DNA of 64,000 bases from Candidatus Methanoperedens sp. (GTDB lineage Archaea > Halobacteriota > Methanosarcinia > Methanosarcinales > Methanoperedenaceae). The DNA is taken from assembly GCA_012026835.1 (NCBI GenBank), contig VEPN01000007.1, forward strand, positions 1 to 64,000. The letters run 5' to 3'. The position numbers and the translations under genes were made by a program. Of the stretch, positions 32,121 to 40,975 are shown piece after piece (position 1 is the first letter of the stretch; every line of letters begins with the position of its first letter). The notes beneath the pieces are model-generated. The model did not search any database, was not told the DNA's origin, and saw only the letters and a list, made by a program, of their open reading frames with translations.

Positions 32121-33878
32121 TCAATCCATTATTTCAGCGATCTTTTCATTGATGGCGAGATCATTGACCGCGGTAAAATTGTCAACTACTGTCCTGAAAT
32201 CCTCCTTCGCGGCAATTATGGCGCCATCATCATCTCTCTGCCTCTGATATTTTTTAATCAGGGCAGTTGCCAGTAGCAGCTCAAAGATCAAATTCTGCGT
32301 ATCGGTGCTGAGACCATCTTTGAACTTGATATTGAAATTAAAAACGACTTTTTCTTTTTTCGATTTAAGCTCCTTGAATATCGCTCTGCATATCTTCACT
32401 TCAGGATAATCTTCGGGATACTTCTCCTCACCCTTTTGTCTCCTCTTCTGCAATCTAGCTGAAATGGTCTTTAATCTCTGCTCATTGATCTCTAACATTA
32501 TCTTGAGGCAGCGCCTTTCAACCTCCACATTACCTATGTCGGCGACCGCTGTGAACCACCAGGTTAGTCTGGGAGGAACTTTCAGGATCTCACTTTTGCA
32601 CTGGATGTTAACAGTCTCATGTTCTATCTGTTCCTGGAAATCACTGATGCTGTTCTTGAATATCATCTTGAAATCATCTGACATTTGCATATCATCGGAA
32701 AAAAAGATCATATCTGGATGAATCGAATCTGAATAAAAGATCGCTTTATCGCTAAGACTTCTCCTGATCCACCATTTCTGCGGAATGAGATGCAGCATCG
32801 ACCTACAGGCGTGCGATTTACCTCCTCCTGAATCTCCATTGAAGTTTATTGATAAACCATCGCTTGCAGCTATACTGCTGCATACTGAACTGCACAATAG
32901 AACGTACCCAAACGGCCTGTCACCTGAATGGAACTTGTTCCAGGTGTCCAGAATATATCCTAGCGGGTCGCCTTTTGTCATTATCTCGATAGCTTTTTTC
33001 GTAGTTTCGAGGTCTATATGATCGTTAACGCTTTTTTTGAAACAGGTCTCGCAAAACTTCAATACTTCCGGGAAATTCTCCCTGATGGTATCGCATTTCC
33101 ACCTTTTCTTTTCATCAACATTCTTCCACTCATCTGCAGTGCGTCTGGGATCATAGTCATCACCATAAACCTTCTTTGCGTACAATCTGAACTCTTCAAG
33201 TGTTGCCTTTTCGGATTTTAACTCCGTCGCAGTCGCGAGCATCAATCTGCGCCCTTCCTTGCCATGCATGGCATCCCGTGACTGATTCACTACCCACTTG
33301 AAGCATGTACGGCAGCCTTTGATTTTTTCATCAAGCTTCTTCAGGAGCTTGATGGTTTCAATGACGGTCTCTGGTAATTCTGGAAGCTCGAATGTTTCCA
33401 CATCCGCTCCTCCTGGTGGCTGCCATTCATACTGTTGACCTTCCTTATGGACTGAAGGAGGGACAACTACTTGATTGCGGTCACCCAAGATCTCAATCCC
33501 GAACTCTCGGAACTTCCAATTCCCGACTCTATCAGTATACTTGAAATAGACATGACTTCTCCCTGTGGTTCTTTTTGCTCTCAATGTCCTCTCAAGAATT
33601 TTTTGCTCTGGAGGGAAAAGAACATCAACCCAATCAAGCTTATCGAGGTCAATTACAATTATCTTGCTCTCAGTTCCCAGAACGAGTCCTACATTATTAT
33701 CAGTTTTCTCAAACCACTCCTTTAACTCCACTACCGTAGCCTTCTTACGCTTCTGCCAGCCATTTAATAGAGGCCTCTTCCCAGGACTTTGGCCAGGATC
33801 TTTTGGACCTGCAAGTGGATGGATTACCCAGCCCTTTTTGGTGAGCTTGATAGCCTCATTTAATTGCTCTATTCCCAA
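32121..33878 (-). CDS. PrimPol (bifunctional primase/polymerase) fused to P-loop helicase-like domain
   Basis: The 585-residue protein has an N-terminal AEP primase/polymerase domain: KRPLLNGWQ, VGLVLGTESKIIVIDLDKLD (Asp77, Asp79) and VYFKYTDR...GIEILGDRNQVVVPPSVH. Cysteines in the middle (CRTCF, CDTI, CETCF) may bind zinc or an Fe-S cluster. The C-terminal ATPase has Walker A FNGDSGGGKSHA near 345 and a Walker B-like MIFFSDDMQ. Such proteins start replication of plasmids and viruses. Start TTG 33878 follows AAAGGTGAT; an in-frame TTG near 33935 would add a short basic segment. Confidence 0.78.
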   Translation of the reverse strand: MGIEQLNEAIKLTKKGWVIHPLAGPKDPGQSPGKRPLLNGWQKRKKATVVELKEWFEKTDNNVGLVLGTESKIIVIDLDKLDWVDVLFPPEQKILERTLRAKRTTGRSHVYFKYTDRVGNWKFREFGIEILGDRNQVVVPPSVHKEGQQYEWQPPGGADVETFELPELPETVIETIKLLKKLDEKIKGCRTCFKWVVNQSRDAMHGKEGRRLMLATATELKSEKATLEEFRLYAKKVYGDDYDPRRTADEWKNVDEKKRWKCDTIRENFPEVLKFCETCFKKSVNDHIDLETTKKAIEIMTKGDPLGYILDTWNKFHSGDRPFGYVLLCSSVCSSIAASDGLSINFNGDSGGGKSHACRSMLHLIPQKWWIRRSLSDKAIFYSDSIHPDMIFFSDDMQMSDDFKMIFKNSISDFQEQIEHETVNIQCKSEILKVPPRLTWWFTAVADIGNVEVERRCLKIMLEINEQRLKTISARLQKRRQKGEEKYPEDYPEVKICRAIFKELKSKKEKVVFNFNIKFKDGLSTDTQNLIFELLLATALIKKYQRQRDDDGAIIAAKEDFRTVVDNFTAVNDLAINEKIAEIMD

Positions 33879-33942
33879 AGTATCACCTTTTTATAGTATC
33901 TTTCAAATTCTTTCGGATTAGACCTTTTCAAGATGCTCCAGC

Positions 33943-34074
33943 CTATGGCATTCTTGCATTCGGGTTCGTGTAGAATGCGCCCGCTCCTTTGCGCTTTCGA
34001 GGATTGCAGTAAAAATAACTATGATCGATAATCAACAACTGTCCTTTCTTCCACCCGAAATCTTTCTTGATCAT
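33943..34074 (-). CDS. Possible small basic protein (43 aa)
   Basis: A 43-codon frame from ATG 34074 reads KKDFGWKKGQLLIIDHSYFY... It has protein-like composition but no ribosome site. Another frame in the same stretch (ILHEPECKNAIGWSIL) is open into the PrimPol gene, so one gene with a frameshift is also possible. Confidence 0.3.
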   Translation of the reverse strand: MIKKDFGWKKGQLLIIDHSYFYCNPRKRKGAGAFYTNPNARMP

Positions 34075-34138
34075 ACCATTTTTTAAATAAACATAGGGAT
34101 ATCCGCGAGTTGTCTATTGCCCTGCTGTCACTCCTTTT

Positions 34139-34288
34139 CTACATCGAAATAGCGGGCTGATCTTTAGATTCAGCTATTTCTTTTATCGCTCTGAACATTT
34201 CGTCATCTTTCGCCAGAGCATCGATGATTGGTTTGTGCCTATTATAGAATTCATTAAGCAAGCGCAATTGTCTGGAAAAATCTTGCAT
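34139..34288 (-). CDS. Small helical protein (49 aa)
   Basis: ATG 34288 lies behind AGGAGA. The product (QDFSRQLRLLNEFYNRHKPIIDALAKDDEMF...) is a short, charged, helical protein. It follows the 34303-34545 gene after 14 bases on the same strand, forming a small operon ahead of the PrimPol gene. Not recognised. Confidence 0.55.
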   Translation of the reverse strand: MQDFSRQLRLLNEFYNRHKPIIDALAKDDEMFRAIKEIAESKDQPAISM

Positions 34289-34302
34289 GTCTATCTCCTA
34301 TT

Positions 34303-34545
34303 CTATTTGACAAACCTGGTAGCAAAATTCTGTATCTCCCTATCTCCGTAGACTGCGTGCTCACGCAGAAAACTTATGATGTGTCTGATCTTGGGTCCCT
34401 CCCCTTTTTTCCCACATGTCGGTTTTACTCTGGCCAGCGTAGCCATAGTTTTATAGGATTCAGTAATCTTCTTGTAAAGCTCCCCTATGTATTCATGATC
34501 TTCCAGCGTTACGCAGACAACTTTTCTTTTCATATTTGTTCCCAT
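34303..34545 (-). CDS. Hypothetical protein (80 aa)
   Basis: Not recognised. ATG 34545 follows a strong AGGAGGA ribosome site. The protein starts with a beta-strand-like KRKVVCVTLEDHEYIGELY and continues with helices and a basic GKKGEGPKIRHIISFLREH segment. That pattern is compatible with a small ribbon-helix-helix or similar DNA-binding protein, not certain. First gene of the replication run on this strand. Confidence 0.55.
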   Translation of the reverse strand: MGTNMKRKVVCVTLEDHEYIGELYKKITESYKTMATLARVKPTCGKKGEGPKIRHIISFLREHAVYGDREIQNFATRFVK

Positions 34546-34559
34546 CAGTTTATCCTCCT

Positions 34560-35142
34560 TTTGTTGCCGCAGTAGTTTGCGATTTTTCTTGCGTTAATCA
34601 AAAACCAAAGGTTCATACATGCGCAAACCTATGGTGTTAGAGCACAGCGGAGACGGTATGCGTCATCTTGGCGTTTGCCCGATAGTCTTCATGCGGCTCT
34701 GCGAAACCCGCACTGATTACTCTCCGGGCATACTCACGCGCTCCAAATTATTTTAATCAAACAATTGGCTTATATTCTTGAGGTAAGTGGTAGTGAAAGT
34801 GCAACCCCTTTTTTTCAATGAAAAATTTAACAAAAATTTAAGTATCTTGTTGATATTAACAGTAAGTACCATGTGTATGGTGAAAAATGCGTCAAAATGG
34901 ACTTCATGGCAAGTTTCTTCGGTGGATTCCTCAGAAAACAAAAAGCTATGGAATATCCAGCCTGAATATATTAAGATATGTGAGGGCGTTAAACAAATTT
35001 TTCAACGTCCTACCTCGGCGCTCTTTGAAAGCTCTTTTTGTATAACTTTTAACTGAAAAGGATGGGAATTTAATAAAGAGAGAAATAATCACGTTGTTCT
35101 GAGAAATGGAGGGTGGACTTGCCACAGAAGAATTTTCAAGTT
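34560..35142. other. Gene-poor region
   Basis: No supported gene. 34636-34683 has an inverted pair GCAAAC...GTTTGC around a compact GC-rich core, a possible RNA stem, but it lacks the conserved loops of a tRNA. A 22-codon frame at 34897 (MDFMASFFGGFLRKQK...) would be an amphipathic peptide; support is weak. Confidence 0.35.
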
Positions 35143-35298
35143 TTATTTTTTAGATATATTCGAAGAATGACAGGCAGGGCACTCAATTTTATCTACTGGC
35201 AGTCCTTTGAACTTATTCCCACAGTCTCTGCACACACATTCAAACAGCCCTACGTCTCTCAAAAGATTTATTTTAAATTCGTCCCTGACACTGCACAT
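35143..35298 (-). CDS. Small zinc-ribbon protein (51 aa)
   Basis: The minus strand encodes a 51-residue protein with two CxxC knuckles, CVCRDCGNKF and CPACHSSN, spaced as in rubredoxin-like zinc ribbons. It resembles archaeal small metal-binding proteins of unknown role. The ribosome site is weak, but the pattern of cysteines is unlikely by chance. It is downstream of the DUF3307 gene on the same strand. Confidence 0.62.
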   Translation of the reverse strand: MCSVRDEFKINLLRDVGLFECVCRDCGNKFKGLPVDKIECPACHSSNISKK

Positions 35299-35406
35299 TT
35301 ATATCCGCTCGTTTTCATATCTCTATTTTTTAGAGACATACAAAGACAGGAGGACATTTAAGGTTATCTGTTGTCCATTCTTTAATATCCATTTCGATAA
35401 ATATCC

Positions 35407-36132
35407 TTAATAAAAAAGGTTTACAATTAACCCAACAATAATAGCGATAGTAAAGCTGAGCAAGGTCCCGATTAAAACATACTCTCCCGCTTTGCGGGAT
35501 TCACTGAATCTGAAAATTGATTTTGCAGCCACCAGGAAACCTATAGCCGCATACTGCTCTAAAAGGACAAATGTGAGAATCAGGAAACGTTCCAGTATAC
35601 CTATCCATCTTCCGGCTTTCTCTAAACTTCTGCTATCGTTATTTTCTTTTTCAGATATGTCCTCCCTCCATTTTTCTGTTATTTTGCTGATAAGCACACT
35701 ACTTGGCCAGATTATCACAAAATATGCGCCGATTATCACCCATATTTTTATTCCGGGCAGGAAGAACTGCTTTAACAATTCCAAATCTTCGGCTTTTGGA
35801 TTGATTATCAGTAGCCATACACCCAGAAGGATTATAAAATGCGCGAACTGGTCTGCGAGGAATGACCGTAGATCATCTTCATATTTTACTTTTATACCGT
35901 CAATTAAAATATGAGTAAAGCCAACTGTAATAGGAATCCAGATATAGCTCCATAGTCCCGATAAAAGATATGCAAGCAATCCCCCGATTATCCCATGCAT
36001 ATAAAGGTGTTTTGAGAACCAGCCTTTATTGAACCGCTGTTTTACCCACGAATCGCTTTGAAATAAGAAATCACTAACCAGATGCGATGTGATTAATCTG
36101 ATAAGCAATGATATTTCCATTTGTGTGATCAT
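35407..36132 (-). CDS. DUF3307-family membrane protein
   Basis: The 241-residue protein starts with the DUF3307 pattern LLIRLITSHLVSDFLFQSDSW, with HLYMHGIIGGLLAYLLSG and THILIDGIKVK following. It has about six membrane helices. The family is often found beside SatD genes, as here. Its job is unknown; the conserved His and Asp residues in membrane segments are suggestive of a metal site. GAGAGGATG lies ahead of ATG 36132. Separated from SatD by 188 bases that hold a right-end-like repeat. Confidence 0.75.
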   Translation of the reverse strand: MITQMEISLLIRLITSHLVSDFLFQSDSWVKQRFNKGWFSKHLYMHGIIGGLLAYLLSGLWSYIWIPITVGFTHILIDGIKVKYEDDLRSFLADQFAHFIILLGVWLLIINPKAEDLELLKQFFLPGIKIWVIIGAYFVIIWPSSVLISKITEKWREDISEKENNDSRSLEKAGRWIGILERFLILTFVLLEQYAAIGFLVAAKSIFRFSESRKAGEYVLIGTLLSFTIAIIVGLIVNLFY

Positions 36133-36229
36133 TGTGACATCCTCTCGCTTAAAGAGATGGAGCTTCCTGCCTCATTATGTCTCCAGCATTTATATTTCTA
36201 ATGTAAGTGATGTGAAAGTATTATCCCAA

Positions 36230-36262
36230 GGTTACGATTCATCTCAACCCTTAAGGGCTTAA
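36230..36262 (-). repeat. IS605-like right-end remnant
   Basis: GGTTACGATTCATC next to the palindrome CCCTTAAGGG (36248-36257) resembles the sequence at 57-90 beside the truncated IscB. No transposase or IscB is nearby, so it would be a solitary end or remnant. Confidence 0.35.
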
Positions 36263-36320
36263 ATTTCCTTTGCCTGTTGGCCTGATCTCTATAAGCCTAT
36301 CACCTTATTTTGCACTAATA

Positions 36321-36986
36321 TTACCCAATAACCTTATACTGAATGATGGTTTTAAAGCGCTCTAAAAATACCTGGACCGCCCGGTAACTTGCGGATTTCA
36401 GGCGCTGGAATACTGCCGGCTGGCTGATGCCAAGAACCGCGGCTATTTCCTCCTGCTTTAAACCCTGGATATGATACACAATCGCTTCAGCCTGTTCTTT
36501 TGTCCATCTCTGGACCAGTGCATCAAATAGTACACATTCTGTCCGTAATTCATCATTTATATTCTGCCACGGCGTTTTTATAATCAATTTTAGTTCTTCT
36601 TTCTTCATCGTGTCAAGTTCCATGCCTGAATTCCTGAAAGCTTCACCATCTCCCTCCCCTACCTGTTTTTTGGGTAAATAGTCAATTGTCCCCAGGCCAA
36701 TGGCAATCCTTGCATCCAGACGGACCCCTTTTCCCCTGAACCTGGATAATAGATTTGCACGGAGAATTATTGAGGCACGAAGCGCCTCTTCAGGTTTTGA
36801 TATTACTCCCTGGAAGCTGTCTCCCCTGTAAATCGCAAAGGGCGATGCAATAATATCTGTCAATCCAATCTTTTGGAACGAATCTTTAAGAATTAATAAA
36901 ACTTCTTCCCGCTGTCTTCCTATTTTAAACCGAGATGAACCGACTATATCTCCTGTAATAACTGCATAGATTTTTTTATTTTTCAT
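36321..36986 (-). CDS. SatD-family protein with C-terminal HTH
   Basis: About 221 residues. The N-terminal part (YAVITGDIVGSSRF...GDSFQGVI...RLDARIAIGLGTIDYLP) matches SatD, a family with a cyclase-like fold. The C-terminal segment WTKEQAEAIVYHIQGLKQEEIAAVLGISQPAVFQRL is a sigma-4/LuxR-like helix-turn-helix. ATG 36986 is preferred; GTG 36995 is also in frame. The pairing with DUF3307 is a recurrent one. A TATA-like stretch and ATAAGGTTAT repeat lie just upstream (37005-37030). Possibly an autoregulator of the pair. Confidence 0.75.
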   Translation of the reverse strand: MKNKKIYAVITGDIVGSSRFKIGRQREEVLLILKDSFQKIGLTDIIASPFAIYRGDSFQGVISKPEEALRASIILRANLLSRFRGKGVRLDARIAIGLGTIDYLPKKQVGEGDGEAFRNSGMELDTMKKEELKLIIKTPWQNINDELRTECVLFDALVQRWTKEQAEAIVYHIQGLKQEEIAAVLGISQPAVFQRLKSASYRAVQVFLERFKTIIQYKVIG

Positions 36987-37140
36987 ACCAGTCACCAGTT
37001 AAAACAATATAAGGTTATAATATTATATTACTAATTTATAAGCCTTTGCACTTATATTAACCTGCCAGGAAGCAGGTAAGTTTAAATCCCCAATACCTAA
37101 TAGAAATAAGATGTATCAAACAGTACTGAAGGTGATATAA

Positions 37141-37398
37141 ATGGCTGAAGATTTATTAACGACCGTAATGGCCTTTATCTATACGATAGGGAACTGGATA
37201 AGTGAAAAGATAGTCGGGCTGATCCAATCGATTTCAGGGGTCTTGATCCCGCAGACCATCGTCGATGCCATCGGCATGCTTGTTATTTTGACAATCTTCC
37301 TTGCAATAGCAGAGGTAGCTAAAAAGGCGATATGGGTAGTTGTGGCCGTGGGCTGGGTATTAATTATTATTAGAATATTAATATTGATGATTGGATAG
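37141..37398 (+). CDS. Small membrane protein (85 aa)
   Basis: The 85-residue protein has an amphipathic start (AEDLLTTVMAFIYTIGNWISEKI) and two hydrophobic segments, about residues 43-60 and 63-84 (IWVVVAVGWVLIIIRILILMI). The ribosome site is AAGGTGAT. No family known. It is transcribed away from the SatD gene and could share its promoter region. Confidence 0.6.
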   Translation: MAEDLLTTVMAFIYTIGNWISEKIVGLIQSISGVLIPQTIVDAIGMLVILTIFLAIAEVAKKAIWVVVAVGWVLIIIRILILMIG

Positions 37399-37447
37399 GA
37401 AAATTTCTGCGTTTAAGTTTACCGAAGTCTGAAATTTTTAAATTTTA

Positions 37448-37921
37448 CTAAAGGATGTGGACACGTTTTTGTTTAAATTCCACAGTGCCCAGGCAGGTGT
37501 CCCAATCAGCGACTACACTGACCAGATCGGCCTGCATACCCGACATATAGGATAGCGCTCCTTCGATCAGACCGTGCGTACTCTTGCAAAGCGGGTTTTT
37601 TATGGGCAGTCCCCTGTTCATGCACAGGTTTTTTATCAGGCAGTTTTTTATTTTGATATCTGCTGTATATCCATTTTCATTGGCGCATCCATTTTTCTCC
37701 TCTATTTCATAATAAGGCCTGATATATTCAAGGAATTCCTTAATAGCAGTCTGCGGGTCTTTATCTGTTCCGAGTTTTTCTCCTATGTGTTCTCCCCGCC
37801 TTTTGCCGTTGGTAAACATTATTTCTTCTGTAACTTCAACCCCGTTAACTTCTTCAAGGATATCCAGCAGACCTGCAATCAGTGTCATGTATCCTACTTC
37901 AGATGTACGTTCTGATGTCAT
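37448..37921 (-). CDS. V4R-like (hydrocarbon-binding/regulatory) domain protein
   Basis: About 157 residues. The C-terminal pattern CKSTHGLIEGALSYMSGMQADLVSVVADWDTCLG is like the V4R domain, with Cys and Gly spaced as in small-molecule-binding archaeal regulators. The N-terminal helix-rich half (AGLLDILEEVNGVEVTEEIMF) also fits. Single-domain V4R proteins in methanogen relatives are mostly uncharacterised. ATG 37921 is preferred to a TTG at 37936. No operon partner. Confidence 0.55.
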   Translation of the reverse strand: MTSERTSEVGYMTLIAGLLDILEEVNGVEVTEEIMFTNGKRRGEHIGEKLGTDKDPQTAIKEFLEYIRPYYEIEEKNGCANENGYTADIKIKNCLIKNLCMNRGLPIKNPLCKSTHGLIEGALSYMSGMQADLVSVVADWDTCLGTVEFKQKRVHIL

Positions 37922-37936
37922 GGTAATATAATACAA

Positions 37937-38077
37937 TGTTATGATTTCATAAATATCTTTCTATTAGAATTATTATTCTTATGCAGGGTTGTGAACCTGT
38001 TGTTTTTGGGCCTATCCAAAAAACCGACAGCCTGAGTTTACTGGCGGCGCTCGCTATGAACAGACAAGTGCCTGATA
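37937..38077. other. Intergenic region
   Basis: Holds the A/T-rich promoter side of the V4R gene. The part near 38000-38077 appears to be decayed sequence ahead of a repeat-protein fragment. Confidence 0.3.
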
Positions 38078-38209
38078 TGGAACAAGACATTCGGAGGAAT
38101 AAATGAGGACAACGGGTGGTCTGTACAGCAAACCTCTGATGGTGGTTACATTCTGGCCGGTGAAACTGAATTATATGAATCTGGAGATTATCTTGACTTG
38201 TTACATTAA
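38078..38209 (+). pseudogene. Fragment of a surface repeat (propeller-type) protein
   Basis: The plus strand reads WNKTFGGINEDNGWSVQQTSDGGYILAGET and ends in a stop after 43 codons. The FGG...DGGYILAG pattern is the recurrent unit of archaeal beta-propeller-like surface proteins. No start codon or signal peptide is present, so this is a left-over of a larger gene. Confidence 0.55.
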
Positions 38210-38342
38210 TACTTAATTATTGAAATGATTGTTTCCCTAAGCTACGTGTCTTCGTTTGAAAACTTAATATATTCCTAACTTCGCCACCTGTAGCTGAGTA
38301 AAGCGTATTTTTATCACCTTATACAATTTGCCAGATGGCCTT

Positions 38343-39002
38343 TTACCAGCGTAATTTCAGACTGTTGTCATCATATTTTTGAATAAAATCGCCTAAAATG
38401 CTGGTTACTTCACTCGAAACATTTGACAGTACTGTAAATTTGAAGGCATTTGGAGGGTATGCAACAGTAAGTGTCAAATTGACCAGAAAATTTGTGAGAA
38501 ACGTCAGCAGCAAATAGCCTCTTATCGCCAGATCACTCCAATGTCGTATCGGTCTAAGATCCAACCCGTCTTTCAAACCCCGGATGAATTTTTCAGCCTT
38601 ATCCCGGTCCTTATACAAGGAAAGAATTTTTGCAGGTTCATCATTGACAGAGCTTTCAAGAGCAAAAAATCCCTCCAATCCATTGATAAAAGGATTACTC
38701 ATTGGAGCAAGGGTTTTTTGTAAACTCCCGTGCAAAATAATGTAACCTTCTTTCGTTATGACGGAGCCAAGGTTCTTCCCTTTTTTGACTTTCTTAAGGT
38801 TTTTATCATTTTTTTCGAGGAGCTTTTGATATTTCTTATTCCTTTTTATTAGCTGCTCCTGATATAGCTTTTCTGAAAAGAAAATATAAGTTGTTTCATT
38901 ATCCGTCCAATCCGCGTCATCCGTGTTCCGTCCGGTTGTGTCTTTTTCATTGTTACCTATGAACTTCCAGTTCATAGCCGATTTTGCGGTGAACGCACCC
39001 AA
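38343..39002 (-). pseudogene. IS1634-like transposase C-terminal remnant
   Basis: The 219-residue frame contains only the C-terminal part of an IS4/IS1634-type transposase: [29 protein letters not shown] (the Glu-bearing Y/R-E block) and a hydrophobic [16 protein letters not shown]. The first two catalytic Asp regions are absent. It is related to the transposase at 2217-4439, where the same block reads YRKKDSIEKIFNSL. The upstream 39003-39060 has TGGCG/CGCCA strings that may be old ends. Not functional. Confidence 0.75.
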
Positions 39003-39211
39003 ATTGTGGCGTCATGGCGCAAATCAAAAACCAACCATAAACATTAATATGCGCCAAAAAAGATAGAAGATCATGGCGTATTCGGCTGTCCATCGTCCCA
39101 CACCACGCAACTGGCACAGGCGTGCCAGGACAGCTTTATCACCAGTGTATGAAATGCCTTAATACTTTTCGATATTAAACCTTTAATACAAAAAACCTTA
39201 TATTGAACCTC

Positions 39212-40927
39212 ATGCGCGGCTGGACAGGGAAAACCATTACCATCGATTTAACAGACGGCAGGCTCGCGGAAACCAGGAGCGATCCCGGTATTCTCAAGTT
39301 TTTTATCGGCGGAAGGGGTCTTGGGGTAAAACTGTATTATGACCTTGCAGGGCCGGATATTGACCCCCTGAGCCCGGAAAACATCCTTATTTTCACTACC
39401 GGTCCTCTTACAGGAACCGCCGCCCCGATGTCAGGCAGGCATGTAATGGTATCTAAATCCCCGCTCACAGGCACGATATTCGATTCAAGCAGCGGGGGTT
39501 TCTTCGGGAAAGAACTGAAATTCGCAGGAATAGATGCACTGATAGTAAAAGGCGCAGCAGAAGAGCCTGTTTACATATCAATCGAGAACGATAATATCGG
39601 GATACATCCTGCCAGGAGTTTGTGGGGGGAAAATGTCAGGTCATGCACTGATAAGCTTTCATCAAAGGGGTGCGTCGCATGCATCGGACGGGCAGGGGAA
39701 CGGCTTGTTCCTATTGCAAACGTCATGAACGATTACTTCCATGCCTGCGGGCGCGGGGGGCTGGGTGCTATCATGGGTTCAAAGAAACTCAAGGCGCTTG
39801 TGGTAAAAGGAGATAAAAAACCCGCAATAGCAGATGAAGGAAAGTTCAAAAAAGCGAGGGATGATGCACTGCGCCTCATAAAAGCAGGACCTGTGGCTTC
39901 AAAAGGGCTGAGTACATACGGGACATCCGCACTTGTGAACCTGATGAACTATATGAAAATCCTGCCCTCAGGGAATTTCCAAAAGAATGAATTTGAAATG
40001 ACTGATAAGATTTCGGGTGAGTTCATAAAAGAAAATTATGATATTAAAGGCCATGCCTGTTATAATTGTATTATCGCATGCAAGCATGTAATAAAAAGCG
40101 GGGCTCTTAAAGGCCATGAAATACCGGAATATGAAACCTTATGGGCATTTGGACCCGATAATAACAACGCTGATATGGATACTATCATTACTATCAACAG
40201 GCTCTGCAACGACTACGGGATAGATACGATCTCATCGGGTTCAACCATCGCGGCTTATGCAGAAATAGTGGGTGAAGATATAAAAGAATTATCCGGGCTT
40301 GTAAAAAAGATAGGTGAGAGCGAAGGCATAGGGAAAGAGCTGGGCCTGGGTTCAAAAGCTGTAGCGGATTCGCACGGGAAGGATGTTGCGATGCAGTCCA
40401 AAAGGCTTGAACTCCCGGGGTATGACCCGCGCGGCCTTCTTGGCATGGCTCTTGCTTATGCCACTTCAAACCGCGGCGGATGCCACCTTCGCGCCTACAT
40501 GGTAGCTCCTGAAGTACTCGGAAAACCCAAAAAGATCGACCGGATGACTTTTTCCGGAAAAGCGGGTCTTGTCCAGTTTTTCCAGAATGAGATGGCGGCC
40601 CTTGATTCACTGGTGCTGTGCAAGTTCGCGTCGTTTGCAATGGGAGAAGAAGAATTCGCAAACCTCCTGAGTGCAGCTACAGGGGTTGATTATTCAAGAG
40701 AAGAGTTCCTCAAATGCGGGGAAAGGATTTGGAACCTGGAACGGCTGTTCAATATCAGGGCAGGATTTTCACGAAAGGATGACATCCTGCCTGAGAGGTT
40801 CTTTGGGAGCGGCGGCATAAACAGGGCTGAATTTGAAAAGACTCTGGATGAATATTATCATTTCAGGGGATGGGATGAAAACGGCGTACCGACCGGAGAG
40901 AAACTAAAAGAACTGGATATTATATAA
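39212..40927 (+). CDS. aor: Tungsten aldehyde:ferredoxin oxidoreductase
   Basis: About 571 residues, the usual AOR length (600). Hallmarks: FFIGGRGLGVKLYYDL and TGPLTGTAAPMSGR (pterin binding), ACGRGGLGAIMGSKKLKAL, the CYNCIIACKH cluster ligands (about residues 283-290, CxxCxxxC) and the distal Cys in SLVLCKFA (about 469). AOR oxidises aldehydes to acids, reducing ferredoxin, using a tungsten bis-pterin and one [4Fe-4S] cluster in the cytoplasm. ATG 39212 is preferred to TTG 39203. It stands alone, convergent with mch. Confidence 0.9.
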   Translation: MRGWTGKTITIDLTDGRLAETRSDPGILKFFIGGRGLGVKLYYDLAGPDIDPLSPENILIFTTGPLTGTAAPMSGRHVMVSKSPLTGTIFDSSSGGFFGKELKFAGIDALIVKGAAEEPVYISIENDNIGIHPARSLWGENVRSCTDKLSSKGCVACIGRAGERLVPIANVMNDYFHACGRGGLGAIMGSKKLKALVVKGDKKPAIADEGKFKKARDDALRLIKAGPVASKGLSTYGTSALVNLMNYMKILPSGNFQKNEFEMTDKISGEFIKENYDIKGHACYNCIIACKHVIKSGALKGHEIPEYETLWAFGPDNNNADMDTIITINRLCNDYGIDTISSGSTIAAYAEIVGEDIKELSGLVKKIGESEGIGKELGLGSKAVADSHGKDVAMQSKRLELPGYDPRGLLGMALAYATSNRGGCHLRAYMVAPEVLGKPKKIDRMTFSGKAGLVQFFQNEMAALDSLVLCKFASFAMGEEEFANLLSAATGVDYSREEFLKCGERIWNLERLFNIRAGFSRKDDILPERFFGSGGINRAEFEKTLDEYYHFRGWDENGVPTGEKLKELDII

Positions 40928-40975
40928 GAGTCAATCAGAAAAAGAGAGATTCGGCGGTTATCGCCCAAACTTCTC

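Larger units (their letters stand above)
23312..34545 (-). mobile_element. Putative integrated conjugative/plasmid-like module
   Basis: One strand carries a set of genes usually found on archaeal plasmids or integrative elements: PrimPol-helicase, DUF932 protein, PriS-type primase, VirB2-like, VirB6/TrbL-like and VirB4/TraC-like proteins, plus several small genes. I found no integrase, relaxase or clear end repeats, so the limits are only those of the gene set. The lipoprotein gene at 29739 is on the other strand and interrupts the run. Confidence 0.45.

Noticed and set aside
34630-34690. Possible tRNA in a GC-rich stem region
   Set aside because: A stem GCAAAC/GTTTGC is present, but no TTCRA loop, no anticodon arm of correct size and no 7-bp acceptor could be built.
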